A DNA stretch of 49,578 bases, taken from positions 1-49,578 of the forward strand of contig NZ_JNYJ01000086.1 in NCBI RefSeq assembly GCF_000716715.1. The letters are read 5' to 3'. The DNA is from Dactylosporangium aurantiacum (lineage in GTDB: Bacteria; Actinomycetota; Actinomycetes; Mycobacteriales; Micromonosporaceae). The notes beneath the pieces are model-generated. The model saw only the letters and a program-made list of their open reading frames with translations. It did no database searches and was not told where the DNA came from. Positions 43,023-49,578 of the stretch are shown here, piece after piece. The translations under genes and the position numbers were made by a program. Position 1 is the stretch's first letter, and every line of letters begins with the position of its first letter.

Positions 43023-43562
43023 GTGCCCACTGACGCACTGCAAGCGGCCGCGCCGCCAGCCCTGAGCACCGCCGAGGAGGTGGTCAGGGCCTATACCGGG
43101 CAGGGGTACACGCACTTCACCGGGGTGCCGTGCTCGCTGCTCAAGGGCCTGTTCAAGCTGCTGGAAGGCCCGCCGACCGAGCTGACCCGGCAGGTGACCT
43201 ACCTGCCGGCGCCCCGCGAGGACGCGGCCGTCGGCGTCGCCACCGGCCTCGCCGTCGCCGGCGCCCGGCCGGTCGTGATGATGCAGAACTCCGGCCTCGG
43301 CTACTGCCTCAACGTGCTGACCTCGCTCAACCTCATCTACGACGTGCACGTGCCGCTCATCGTGAGCTGGCGCGGCCACGACGGCAACGACGCCGTCGAG
43401 CACGACATCATCGGCCGGGAGCTGACCAACCTGCTCGACGTCTTCGGGCTGCGCTGGAGCGTGCTGGACCCGGCCCGCCCGCACGACAGCGTGCTGGACT
43501 GCCTCGCCGCGACCGCCGACGGGAAGGCCACCCCGGTGCTCATCGTCAAGGAGAGGATATGA
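43023..43562 (+). CDS. Phosphonopyruvate decarboxylase, N-terminal (alpha) subunit
   Basis: A 179-residue TPP-binding pyrimidine-domain subunit. YTHFTGVPCSLLKGLFKLL matches the Ppd start G-V-P-x-S-L-L, PAPREDAAVGVATGLAVAGA has the TPP-activating Glu, and MMQNSGLGYCLNVLTSLN and SWRGHDGNDAVEHDIIG follow as in phosphonopyruvate and sulfopyruvate decarboxylases. With the next gene it makes the two-chain enzyme that converts phosphonopyruvate to phosphonoacetaldehyde and drives the pathway. The GTG at 43023 has GAAAGG upstream. PepM in the same operon points to phosphonopyruvate and not sulfopyruvate as substrate. Confidence 0.93.
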   Translation: MPTDALQAAAPPALSTAEEVVRAYTGQGYTHFTGVPCSLLKGLFKLLEGPPTELTRQVTYLPAPREDAAVGVATGLAVAGARPVVMMQNSGLGYCLNVLTSLNLIYDVHVPLIVSWRGHDGNDAVEHDIIGRELTNLLDVFGLRWSVLDPARPHDSVLDCLAATADGKATPVLIVKERI

Positions 43563-44107
43563 CCACGCCAGGCATCACCGAGGCGATCCTCGCGGTGACC
43601 CGCCGGTTCCCGGCCGCGCTCACCGTGTCCACCTGCGGCTTCATCACCCGTGACCTGTACAACGTCGCGGACCGGCCGCAGAACTTCTACCTCGTCGGCT
43701 CGATGGGCATGGCCGCGCCGGTCGGGCTCGGCATCGCCCTGGCCGTCCCCGGGCGGCAGGTCGTGGTGCTCGACGGCGACGGCTCGTTCGCGATGAACCT
43801 GTCGGTGCTGCCGATGCTCGCCGAGCACCGGCCCAACCTCGTGCACGTGGTGCTGGACAACGGCGTGCACGAGAGCACCGGCGGCCAGCGGCCGGTCCAC
43901 GTCGGTGACCCGGCCGGGCTCGCCCTCGCGGCCGGGTACGCCGCCGCGTACACCATCGACAGCCTCGACGCCCTCGAGGCGCTGACCCCCGCGGACGGCC
44001 CGACGCTCGTGCACATCCGGTGCACGCCGCGCGGGAAGTCGGCGGGCGCGCGGGTGCGGTGGACGCCGCAGCAGATCGTGGCCAGGTTCGCCGAGGCGGC
44101 TGCCTGA
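43559..44107 (+). CDS. Phosphonopyruvate decarboxylase, C-terminal (beta) subunit
   Basis: A 182-residue TPP-binding subunit. LVGSMGMAAPVGLGIALA and the diphosphate/Mg motif GDGSFAMNLSVLPMLA (from residue 73) with VVLDNGVHESTGGQ are the standard Ppd C-terminal half. It overlaps the alpha gene by ATGA. In most phosphonate clusters the enzyme is a single chain; the split form here resembles the two-subunit sulfopyruvate decarboxylase ComDE and is also known in some phosphonate clusters. Confidence 0.93.
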   Translation: MTTPGITEAILAVTRRFPAALTVSTCGFITRDLYNVADRPQNFYLVGSMGMAAPVGLGIALAVPGRQVVVLDGDGSFAMNLSVLPMLAEHRPNLVHVVLDNGVHESTGGQRPVHVGDPAGLALAAGYAAAYTIDSLDALEALTPADGPTLVHIRCTPRGKSAGARVRWTPQQIVARFAEAAA

Positions 44108-45126
44108 TGCGGGTCGGCGTGGACGTGCTCGACCCGGTGCTGCGCTCGTCGAGGACCGTGGACCTGGGTGTGCTGACGCTGCGGATCTCCTCCAACCTGG
44201 AGGAGTTCGACGGGTACGCGTACTTCCCCCGACCGGCGGTCCCCGGTGCGGAGCCCGACGAGGAGCTCGTCTGCGTCGACCTCGACCGCGACCCGGTGGA
44301 CGTCGCCGAGCTCGAGGCGCTGGCGGACCGGACCCTGCGCGCCAAACGTTTCCGGACGGGCTACTACCTCAGCCACGTCTTCGGCGCACCCGCCTACCTC
44401 GTGACCCGGGGGCGGCGCCGGTTCGTCTTCGGCCGCCGGCTGGAACGCACGGTGTGGCCGTACTTCGTCAAGACCATCCTCACCGCGCACGCCATCGACC
44501 ACGGCCGGCTGCACCTCAAGGCCGCCGGCTTCACGGCCGGCGGGGCGGCGACCCTGCTGGTGGGCGCGAACGCCGGCGGCAAGACGGTGTTCCTGGAGCA
44601 GGCGTGCCGGGCCGGCGCCCGCTTCCTGAGCAACACCCACACGCTGGTCCTGCCCGGTCCCGGGGCGGGCGTCGCGGTGGGGGTGCCGTCGGCGGTACGG
44701 GTCCGCGAGGTCGCACCGGAGCTGCTGGCGTCCGGGCGGGCGCGCCGGCACATCGAGGCCGGCGACTACATCGTGGACCCGGCGGAGCTGTTCGGCGGCG
44801 ACCCGGTCGCCTCGGCCCCGGTCCGCAACGTCGTCATCGCCAACTACCGGCCGGGGGCGCCCTTCGCGTTCGACCGGATCGGCGCGGCGGACGCGGAGGC
44901 GTTCTGCGAGCAGTTCGCCTCGGCGCTGACGATGTACGGGCTGAAGGACGACGTGCTGGCGCACGGCGGCGGTGACGCGCTGCGCTTCGCCGGCATCGTG
45001 CGGGACATGCGCCGCCGCCTGCACGACCTGGTGTCGGCGGCGCGCTGCTACCGGGCCACGGTGGACATGCACGACGCCACGCACCGGGCCGCCGTGCTCG
45101 CCGAGCTCGCCGCGCCGCTGCCGTGA
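44107..45126 (+). CDS. HprK-like P-loop kinase
   Basis: A 339-residue protein with a P-loop LLVGANAGGKTVFLEQA (GANAGGKT at 153-160) and the sequence environment of HPr kinase-like proteins, AHAIDHGRLHLKAAGF just before it. The 150-residue N-terminal part is an unassigned alpha+beta domain. HprK-like proteins of natural-product clusters phosphorylate peptide serines (for example in lasso-peptide loci). No peptide precursor is visible here, so a small-molecule or carrier-bound hydroxyl group could be the acceptor. Its ATG shares one base with the previous stop (TGATG). Confidence in the kinase role is moderate. Confidence 0.7.
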   Translation: MRVGVDVLDPVLRSSRTVDLGVLTLRISSNLEEFDGYAYFPRPAVPGAEPDEELVCVDLDRDPVDVAELEALADRTLRAKRFRTGYYLSHVFGAPAYLVTRGRRRFVFGRRLERTVWPYFVKTILTAHAIDHGRLHLKAAGFTAGGAATLLVGANAGGKTVFLEQACRAGARFLSNTHTLVLPGPGAGVAVGVPSAVRVREVAPELLASGRARRHIEAGDYIVDPAELFGGDPVASAPVRNVVIANYRPGAPFAFDRIGAADAEAFCEQFASALTMYGLKDDVLAHGGGDALRFAGIVRDMRRRLHDLVSAARCYRATVDMHDATHRAAVLAELAAPLP

Positions 45127-45272
45127 GCGGCGTGCTGCTGGTGTCGCCTCCGGTGTCGGGCTTGGTGTCGCCTTCGGTGTCGGCCTTGGTGTCGCTTTCG
45201 GTGTCGCTTTCGGTGTCGCTTTCGGTGTCGGGCCTGGTGTCGGGCCTGGTGTCGCGCTTGGTGGCCGCGTGA
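45123..45272 (+). CDS. 49-codon Val-Ser-x-x repeat frame, coupled at both ends
   Basis: The frame begins at GTG 45123, overlapping the HprK-like stop by GTGA, and ends at TGA 45270-45272, overlapping the EamA start by GTGA. The peptide is a short leader, VSGVLL, then ten tetrapeptides V-S-x-x (PP, GL, PS, AL, LS, LS, LS, GL, GL, RL) and a final VAA. It is hydrophobic, with Ser every fourth residue, and could insert in a membrane or form an amyloid-like strand. It might instead only carry ribosomes between its neighbours. It resembles nothing I know. Confidence 0.5.
   Translation: MSGVLLVSPPVSGLVSPSVSALVSLSVSLSVSLSVSGLVSGLVSRLVAA
45141..45260. repeat. Ten tandem 12-bp units (GTGTCG plus six variable bases)
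   Basis: Ten adjacent units all begin GTGTCG; the second half is CTTTCG in three consecutive units and GGCCTG in two. The period of 12 keeps the 49-codon frame open whatever the copy number, so the array can grow or shrink without breaking coupling to the transporter gene. Confidence 0.95.
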
Positions 45273-46123
45273 CGGCGGCGGTGCTGCTGGCGGTGCTGGT
45301 CGCGGCGGTCGTCCACGCCAGCTGGAACGCGGTGGCGCACACCATCGACGACGAGCTGGCCGGGCTGAGCCTCGTCGGGGCCGGGCGGGTGGTGTGCGGT
45401 CTCGCCCTCGCGGCGGCGGCGCCGGCACCCGACCCGGCGTCGTGGCCGTGGCTGGCCGCATCGGCGCTGCTGCACGTCGTGTACCAGGTGCTGCTGGTGC
45501 GCTCGTTCGCGCTCGGCGACTTCGGGCAGGTGTACCCGATCGCCCGCGGCACGGCGCCGATCGTGGTGACGCTGGTGGCCACGACGGTCCTCGGCGAGCG
45601 GCTGCACCCGCTGACGCTCGCCGGGGTCGCGGTGACCATGGCCGGCCTGGTCGGGCTCGCCGTGTGGGGTTTCCGCGCCCGCCAGGCCGACGCCCCGCCG
45701 TCGTGGCCGGGGATCGTGGCGGCGCTCGGCACCGGGCTCACCATCGCGGCGTACACCGTCGTGGACGGCGTGGGCGTGCGCGCGGCGGTCGCCACCGCCG
45801 GCTACGTGGCCTGGCTGATGATCAGCGACGGCGTCGCGGTGCCCGCCTACGCCCTCGCGCGGCACGGCACGGCGATGGTCCGCCGGGCCCGTCCGGTCGC
45901 CGCCAAGGGCCTCACCGCCGGTGCCCTGTCCGTGCTGTCCTACGGCCTGATCCTGTGGGCACAGGCGAACGCGCAGCTGGCGCCGGTCGCGGTGCTGCGC
46001 GAGTCGAGCATCCTCGTCGGCGCGGCCATCGCCACGTTCTGCTTCCGGGAGCGCTTCGGCGCACCGAGGGCCGTCGCGGCGGCCGTCGTCCTGGCCGGCA
46101 TCACCCTCATCCTGGCCCGCTGA
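45269..46123 (+). CDS. EamA family (drug/metabolite transporter) permease
   Basis: A 284-residue protein with ten hydrophobic helices in two EamA halves: VLLAVLVAAVVHASWNAVAH start, LLHVVYQVLLVRSFALGDFGQVYPIARGTAPIVV typical of the family (seen as GDFGQVYPIARGTAPIVV), TVLGERLHPLTLAGVAVT, and in the second half QLAPVAVLRESSILVGAAIA and CFRERFGAPRAVAAAVVLAG. The GTG at 45269 is the first in-frame start after the repeat array. Being the last gene of the phosphonate operon, it probably exports the product or a precursor. Confidence 0.9.
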   Translation: MTAAVLLAVLVAAVVHASWNAVAHTIDDELAGLSLVGAGRVVCGLALAAAAPAPDPASWPWLAASALLHVVYQVLLVRSFALGDFGQVYPIARGTAPIVVTLVATTVLGERLHPLTLAGVAVTMAGLVGLAVWGFRARQADAPPSWPGIVAALGTGLTIAAYTVVDGVGVRAAVATAGYVAWLMISDGVAVPAYALARHGTAMVRRARPVAAKGLTAGALSVLSYGLILWAQANAQLAPVAVLRESSILVGAAIATFCFRERFGAPRAVAAAVVLAGITLILAR

Positions 46124-46168
46124 CCCCCGCCCGCCGGCGCCGACCGGCCCGGTGGGCGGTGCCGGGCG

Positions 46169-46828
46169 TCACCCGAACTTCGTCCACTGCCCTTCGGAGA
46201 CCACCTCGACGGCGCCGTCGACGACCGCGATCGCCGTCTGCTCGTCGATGGCGTACGCCGGACCGCCGATGTCGGCCCCCCACCGCGCCGCGTGGGCCAT
46301 GGTGTTCGTCGGGAACGCGTCCAGGTGCGGAAAGATCGAGAAGTCGACGACCCCCAGGGTGCGGTCGTCCGGCGCCGACGGCCACTCGACGAAGGAGCCA
46401 CCGATCCTGGGCGTCATCACCATGCTGCCGGCGCTCACTCCCACCCAGACCTTGTCGGGCAGTGCAGGCAGCAGCTCGGCCAGGCCGGACTCCCGCATCC
46501 AGTGGCACAGGTACGTCGCATCGCCGCCGTCGACCAGCAGCACGTCGGCCTGCCGGACCCAGGGAACCCACCGCTCGGCGCCGACGCTGGGCAGCGCGGT
46601 CAGCTCCAGCACCCCGAGCGACGCCCAGCCCAGGCCGGACAGGTGGTCGAACCCCGGCCCGGCGGCCACGAAGCTCCGGACCGTTGCCGGACCGCACATC
46701 GGGTGCCCCCACTGCGCGGTCGGGACGCACAGGGCGTGACACTCGGCGATCGGCTTGCCGAGCAGCCGCACGAGCGCCGACCGGATGCTCGGGTTCGTGA
46801 CCCCACCGGAGGTGAGCAGGAGCTTCAC
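46169..46828 (-). CDS. Peptidase S51 family protein (dipeptidase E/cyanophycinase-like)
   Basis: A 219-residue protein beginning KLLLTSGGVTNPSI, with QADVLLVDGGDATYLCHWM and the nucleophile elbow VWVGVSAGSMVMTPRIG (Ser in S-A-G-S), and the later HLDAFPTNTM carrying the probable His. This is the alpha-aspartyl dipeptidase type that hydrolyses Asp-X dipeptides. It is transcribed toward the phosphonate operon and converges with EamA, so it marks the right border of the cluster. A role in the pathway is unlikely but it could cleave a peptide conjugate. Confidence 0.87.
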   Translation of the reverse strand: MKLLLTSGGVTNPSIRSALVRLLGKPIAECHALCVPTAQWGHPMCGPATVRSFVAAGPGFDHLSGLGWASLGVLELTALPSVGAERWVPWVRQADVLLVDGGDATYLCHWMRESGLAELLPALPDKVWVGVSAGSMVMTPRIGGSFVEWPSAPDDRTLGVVDFSIFPHLDAFPTNTMAHAARWGADIGGPAYAIDEQTAIAVVDGAVEVVSEGQWTKFG

Positions 46829-47065
46829 GGTGCCTCCGAAATCACCGGAAGGGCCATGGTCCCTGCCGACCGCAGGCCGAGATGGAGCCCATCCTAGTCG
46901 CGACGCCGCGGGCCCGCCGGCGCAAGGACGTCGAGGACGGCAGGCGCGTGGCGTTCGCCGTGCTGAGCCTGGCCGAGGGGACGGCGATCGGCACCACCAA
47001 CCTGCACAGCTGGCACGCGCTCGCCGGGCAGGAACCGGGGCGCGGCACGGCGCCGGCTGGACGGC
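46829..47065. other. Gap without a supported gene
   Basis: Frames exist on both strands, the longest beginning ATG 46882 on the plus strand, but after about 60 residues it turns to Arg/Gly/Ser-rich composition typical of an out-of-frame shadow of the minus-strand gene at 47066. A decayed gene fragment in 46882-47060 cannot be excluded. No promoter stands out. Confidence 0.4.
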
Positions 47066-47350
47066 TCAGTCGTCCCCGAGGTAGCCGGTGGCGGGGTCGA
47101 TCTGGGCCAGGAAGCCGCGGATGTGCTCCAGGTGCTCGTCGAGCGACGGGTCCGGGGTCGGGCTCACGCCGAATCCGTAGCCGGGATTCGGGCCGCTCAG
47201 CCACGTGTAGTCGGTGCCTCCGAAGGCGTTCGGGCGCAGGGCGAACCGTTCGCCGTCGACGTCGAGCGTGACCGACCCGGCCGCGTCGCCGGGCTCCGGG
47301 CACACGCCGGGCACGGCCCGCGGGTCGCCGTCGCTGTCGTCCGGGTACAT
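47066..47350 (-). CDS. Hypothetical small protein
   Basis: About 94 residues from the ATG at 47350 (an in-frame GTG at 47377 is possible). It is acidic, contains VTLDVDGERFALRPNAFGGTDYTW, seen in part as DGERFALRPNAFGGTDY, and ends with DEHLEHIRGFLAQIDPATGYL. Codon-position GC bias and the sensible residue make-up support a real gene; the middle looks like a small beta-sheet domain of the kind in actinobacterial proteins of unknown function. No signal peptide. I do not recognise the family. Confidence 0.55.
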   Translation of the reverse strand: MYPDDSDGDPRAVPGVCPEPGDAAGSVTLDVDGERFALRPNAFGGTDYTWLSGPNPGYGFGVSPTPDPSLDEHLEHIRGFLAQIDPATGYLGDD

Positions 47351-47494
47351 CGCCTGCACGCCACCATCTTCGCGCACCCGCGTGGAGAACTAACTGTTGA
47401 CAAACCTTACTGATTGACGTTCCCTGATGGAAAGGTCGACGCCGGTGGGCGGACCGGTCGTCAACAGATGGCTCTCGCCTGCCGAAGGAGCGAC

Positions 47495-48202
47495 ATGACC
47501 CTCCGAAGAAGACTGGCGGTCCTCGCCGCCGCCCTCCTCGCCGCCCCGCTGATCACCGTGATCGTCTCGGCCTCGCCGGCCAGCGCCCACGGCTGGGTCA
47601 CGAGTCCACCGAGCCGCCAGGACCAGTGCGCCACCGGTGTCGTGGCGAACTGCGGCCAGATCCAGTACGAGCCGCAGAGCGTCGAGGCCCCCAAGGGATC
47701 CCGCCTGTGCAGCGGCGGCAGCAGCTACACGGTGCTCGACCAGGACGACAAGGGCTGGCGCGTCACGAACATCAACAGCTCGACGACGTTCTCGTGGCGC
47801 AACACCGCCATGCACCGCACGCTCAACTGGCAGTACTACGTCGACGGCAACCTGCACCAGACGTTCACCAACGGCAACACGCAACCGCCGCAGGTCGTCA
47901 ACCACAACGTGACCGGCCTGCCCAGCGGGCGGCACAAGATCCTCGCCGTCTGGAACATCTACGACACCGCGATGGCGTTCTACGCGTGCGTCGACGTCAA
48001 CGTGGGCAGCGGCGGTGGCACCACCACCCCGCCGCCGCCGACCGGCAACTGCCCCGCGGCGTGGAGCGCCTCGGCGGTCTACACCGGGGGCATGACGGTC
48101 TCGCACAAGAGCCGCAAGTACACCGCGCGGTGGTGGACCCAGGGCGAGGAGCCCGGGACCACCGGCGAGTGGGGCGTGTGGCAGGACAACGGCGCCTGCT
48201 GA
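47495..48202 (+). CDS. AA10 lytic polysaccharide monooxygenase with C-terminal CBM5/12
   Basis: A 235-residue secreted copper enzyme. A signal peptide ends in SPASA so the mature protein begins at His32 (HGWVTSPPSRQ), the amino-terminal His of the copper-binding histidine brace. NTAMHRTLNWQYYVDG probably includes the second brace His, and LAVWNIYDTAMAFYACVDV the axial Phe region. A Thr/Pro linker leads to a chitin-binding type 3 module, CPAAWSASAVYTGGMTVSHK with WWTQGEEPG. It oxidatively cleaves crystalline chitin or cellulose. The CBM5/12 suggests chitin. AAGGAG precedes the ATG at 47495. Confidence 0.93.
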   Translation: MTLRRRLAVLAAALLAAPLITVIVSASPASAHGWVTSPPSRQDQCATGVVANCGQIQYEPQSVEAPKGSRLCSGGSSYTVLDQDDKGWRVTNINSSTTFSWRNTAMHRTLNWQYYVDGNLHQTFTNGNTQPPQVVNHNVTGLPSGRHKILAVWNIYDTAMAFYACVDVNVGSGGGTTTPPPPTGNCPAAWSASAVYTGGMTVSHKSRKYTARWWTQGEEPGTTGEWGVWQDNGAC

Positions 48203-48228
48203 TCCGCAGCACCTCCTGAAGAGGACCG

Positions 48229-48253
48229 CCGGCCCCGGGCACCCCGGGGCCGG
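48229..48253. terminator. Strong hairpin after the LPMO gene
   Basis: Perfect 11-base arms CCGGCCCCGGG and CCCGGGGCCGG with a 3-base loop, 27 bases after the LPMO stop. No U-tract. Confidence 0.75.
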
Positions 48254-48290
48254 ACGGCTCCGAGCATCCGAACGAGCGGAGCCCGCCCCG

Positions 48291-49112
48291 ATGCACCTGC
48301 GCAGCGTGAGTGTCGTGGCCGTGGCCGCGATGGCCGTCGCCGGTCCCGTCCTGGTGGCGTGCTCCGGCGCGCCGGCCCCTGCCGCGGCGACGGCTTCGGC
48401 CGGCCACGACCACCAGCACCCCGCCGGCGGCCCGGCCGGGACCGGCGCGCCGGGCGGGACGCTCGTCGTGCACGCCGCCGACGAACTGCGCGCGACGCTG
48501 ACCGTCCTCGTGCCGAAGTTCGAGGAGGCGTTCCCGGACGTCCGGGTCGCGGTGGAGTACGGGCCGGCGGCCGAGCACGCCGGGCACATCCTCGCCGGTG
48601 CGCCGGTCGACGTGTTCGTGACCGGGGACTCCGTCGCCGTCGCGCAGGTCGCGGCCGGCCACGCCCGTGGCGCACCGGCGGTCGTCGCGCGCAACCCGAT
48701 CGTCATCGCCGTCCCACCGGGCACCGGGATCGCCGGGGTCGCCGACCTTCGCGGTACCCGGGTCGCGTTGTGCGCCGAGAGCATCCCGTGCGGCCGGGTA
48801 GGCCGTGCCGCGCTCACCGCCGCCGCGGTCGACGTGCGCCCCTCCGCCGTCGAGCCGGACCCGGCCGCCGCGCTGGCCCAGGTCCGCGCGGGTGCCGCGG
48901 ACGCCGCGCTCGTCTACCGCACCGACGTCGTCGCGTCCGGTGCCGACCTGCGCGCCCTCGACTTCGCCCAGGCACTGCTGATCGCCGACCAGTACACCGC
49001 CATCAAGGTCTCCTCCGGCCGCAACCCGGTCGGCGCGGACGCGTTGGTGGCCTTCCTCGGCTCCGCCCTGGCCCGGCACGTCTTCGCCGACGCCGGCCTG
49101 TCACCCACCTGA
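48291..49112 (+). CDS. modA: ModA-like molybdate-type substrate-binding lipoprotein
   Basis: A 273-residue periplasmic-binding-protein type II. The signal peptide ends in the lipobox LVAC (Cys24), so it is a membrane-anchored lipoprotein. A short His-containing segment, AGHDHQHPAGG, precedes the binding domain: LVVHAADELRATLTVLVPKFEE, VDVFVTGDSVAVAQVA, ARNPIVIAVPPGTGI, and CAESIPCGRVG, all typical of ModA order. No modB or modC is adjacent, so it is an orphan and lies between two chitin-degradation genes. It may bind an oxyanion, or, given its His-rich stretch, a metal. Confidence 0.83.
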   Translation: MHLRSVSVVAVAAMAVAGPVLVACSGAPAPAAATASAGHDHQHPAGGPAGTGAPGGTLVVHAADELRATLTVLVPKFEEAFPDVRVAVEYGPAAEHAGHILAGAPVDVFVTGDSVAVAQVAAGHARGAPAVVARNPIVIAVPPGTGIAGVADLRGTRVALCAESIPCGRVGRAALTAAAVDVRPSAVEPDPAAALAQVRAGAADAALVYRTDVVASGADLRALDFAQALLIADQYTAIKVSSGRNPVGADALVAFLGSALARHVFADAGLSPT

Positions 49113-49155
49113 GCACCTCCCACCTTCCCCCGACCCGTCGATGACGAGGAGTCCG

Positions 49156-49578
49156 ATGACCGCTCAACGTCGCAAGTTCGCACTGGCCGCAGGTGTGGCC
49201 CTGACCATCGCCTCGGCGATGGTGCTGGTGCCCACGATTCAGGCGCAGGCCGGCAGCGCCGCCGTCCAGGCCGCGTGCACCGCGCCGGCCTGGGCGGAGG
49301 GCAACACGTACACGGTGGGCACCCAGGTCACGTACCAGGGCCACACGTACCAGGCGCTGCAGACGCACACCGCCTACCCCGGGGCCGGCTGGACCCCGTC
49401 GACCACGCCGGCGCTGTGGGCGGATCTCGGCGCGTGCACCGGCGGTGGCGGCCCGACCACACCGCCGCCGACCACGCCGGCGGGGACCCCGGGTGTGCCG
49501 GGGAACTTCCGGGTGACCGCGACGACGAACACGAGCTTCTCCCTGGCGTGGAACGCTTCGACGGGTACGGTCACCGGC
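49156..49578 (+). CDS. Secreted chitin-binding/FN3 protein (partial, 3' end outside window)
   Basis: Only the first 141 codons are inside the window. A signal peptide (RKFALAAGVALTIASAMVLV) is followed by a CBM5/12 module, CTAPAWAEGNTYTVGTQVTY and HTYQALQTHTAYPGAGW, a Pro/Thr/Gly linker and the first strands of a fibronectin type III domain, GNFRVTATTNTSFSLAW. This is the usual N-terminal arrangement of streptomycete-type GH18 or GH19 chitinases, so a chitinase domain probably follows. GAGGAG precedes the ATG at 49156. Confidence 0.82.
   Translation, partial: MTAQRRKFALAAGVALTIASAMVLVPTIQAQAGSAAVQAACTAPAWAEGNTYTVGTQVTYQGHTYQALQTHTAYPGAGWTPSTTPALWADLGACTGGGGPTTPPPTTPAGTPGVPGNFRVTATTNTSFSLAWNASTGTVTG

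Noticed and set aside
34374..43065. Several very long alternative frames (for example over the sbnB, adenylation, phnW and flavoprotein genes, both strands)
   Set aside because: Arg/Ala/Pro-rich translations without motifs; they are by-products of high GC at third codon positions of the real genes.
43023..44107. Sulfopyruvate decarboxylase ComDE
   Set aside because: Fold and split subunits match, but pepM and phnW in the same operon point to phosphonopyruvate as substrate.
45141..45260. CRISPR-like array
   Set aside because: Units are 12 bp, contiguous, without spacers, and lie in an open frame; no cas genes.
36857..45272. Lasso-peptide or lanthipeptide cluster, suggested by nucleotidyltransferase plus HprK-like kinase
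   Set aside because: No leader peptidase, asparagine-synthetase-like cyclase, LanB/LanC or precursor with a leader was found; the PEP mutase route explains the operon better.
46882..47271. Plus-strand 129-codon frame after the S51 peptidase gene
   Set aside because: Composition becomes Arg/Gly/Ser-rich after about 60 codons and overlaps the better minus-strand gene at 47066-47350; no domain or ribosome site.

Overview
The window is strongly GC-rich DNA with the dense, mostly operonic layout of a filamentous actinomycete. Twin-type secreted polysaccharide enzymes (GH11 xylanase, AA10 LPMO, a chitin-binding/FN3 protein), a transmembrane Ser/Thr kinase, a mycothiol-dependent isomerase-family protein, a DivIVA-domain peptide and many TetR/MarR/LuxR/AraC regulators all fit Actinomycetes. 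A Micromonosporaceae-like host is my guess from overall style and is not proven.

Layout. 0-9.9 kb: housekeeping and secreted genes (truncated xylanase, aldo/keto reductase, FN3K-like kinase with a TetR regulator and twin operators, a secreted metzincin protease, an S41 peptidase, an FKBP isomerase, an MFS transporter, a Ser/Thr kinase). 9.9-13.6 kb: a two-component system back to back with an ABC transporter. 13.6-18.4 kb: a sulfonate-sulfur operon (flavin reductase, FMN reductase, SsuD-type monooxygenase broken by a one-base frameshift) beside a large LuxR/ATPase regulator. 18.4-25.8 kb: small regulator-plus-enzyme pairs, a transglutaminase-nucleotidyltransferase fusion, and a stretch of G/C homopolymers that destroys the end of a hydrolase gene.

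25.9-46.1 kb: the main attraction, a phosphonate natural-product gene cluster. PEP mutase (pepM), a two-subunit phosphonopyruvate decarboxylase and a PhnW-type aminotransferase predict 2-aminoethylphosphonate. SbnA- and SbnB-like enzymes predict L-2,3-diaminopropionate. A free-standing adenylation protein, a free-standing carrier protein and a free-standing condensation protein predict thioester activation and amide formation, so a diaminopropionyl-aminoalkylphosphonate is the simplest core product. Tailoring or activation candidates are a TauD-type Fe(II)/2-oxoglutarate oxygenase, an FMN-binding PPOX-fold protein, a large FAD/NAD(P)-binding protein, a mycothiol-dependent isomerase-family protein, an isopentenyl-phosphate-kinase/FomA-like kinase, a PF14907-like nucleotidyltransferase and an HprK-like P-loop protein. 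Export is by a three-gene ABC transporter and an EamA transporter. The genes from pepM to the EamA transporter lie in one direction with mostly overlapping start and stop codons, and two unusual short reading frames sit inside the chain: a pair created by a 56-bp duplication, and a 49-codon frame made of ten Val-Ser-x-x repeats. I do not recognise this gene combination from any characterised phosphonate pathway; the product is unproven.

46.2-49.6 kb: an S51 peptidase, a small hypothetical gene, an AA10 LPMO, an orphan ModA-like binding lipoprotein and the start of another chitin-binding secreted protein. No tRNA, rRNA, CRISPR array, transposase or integrase was seen.
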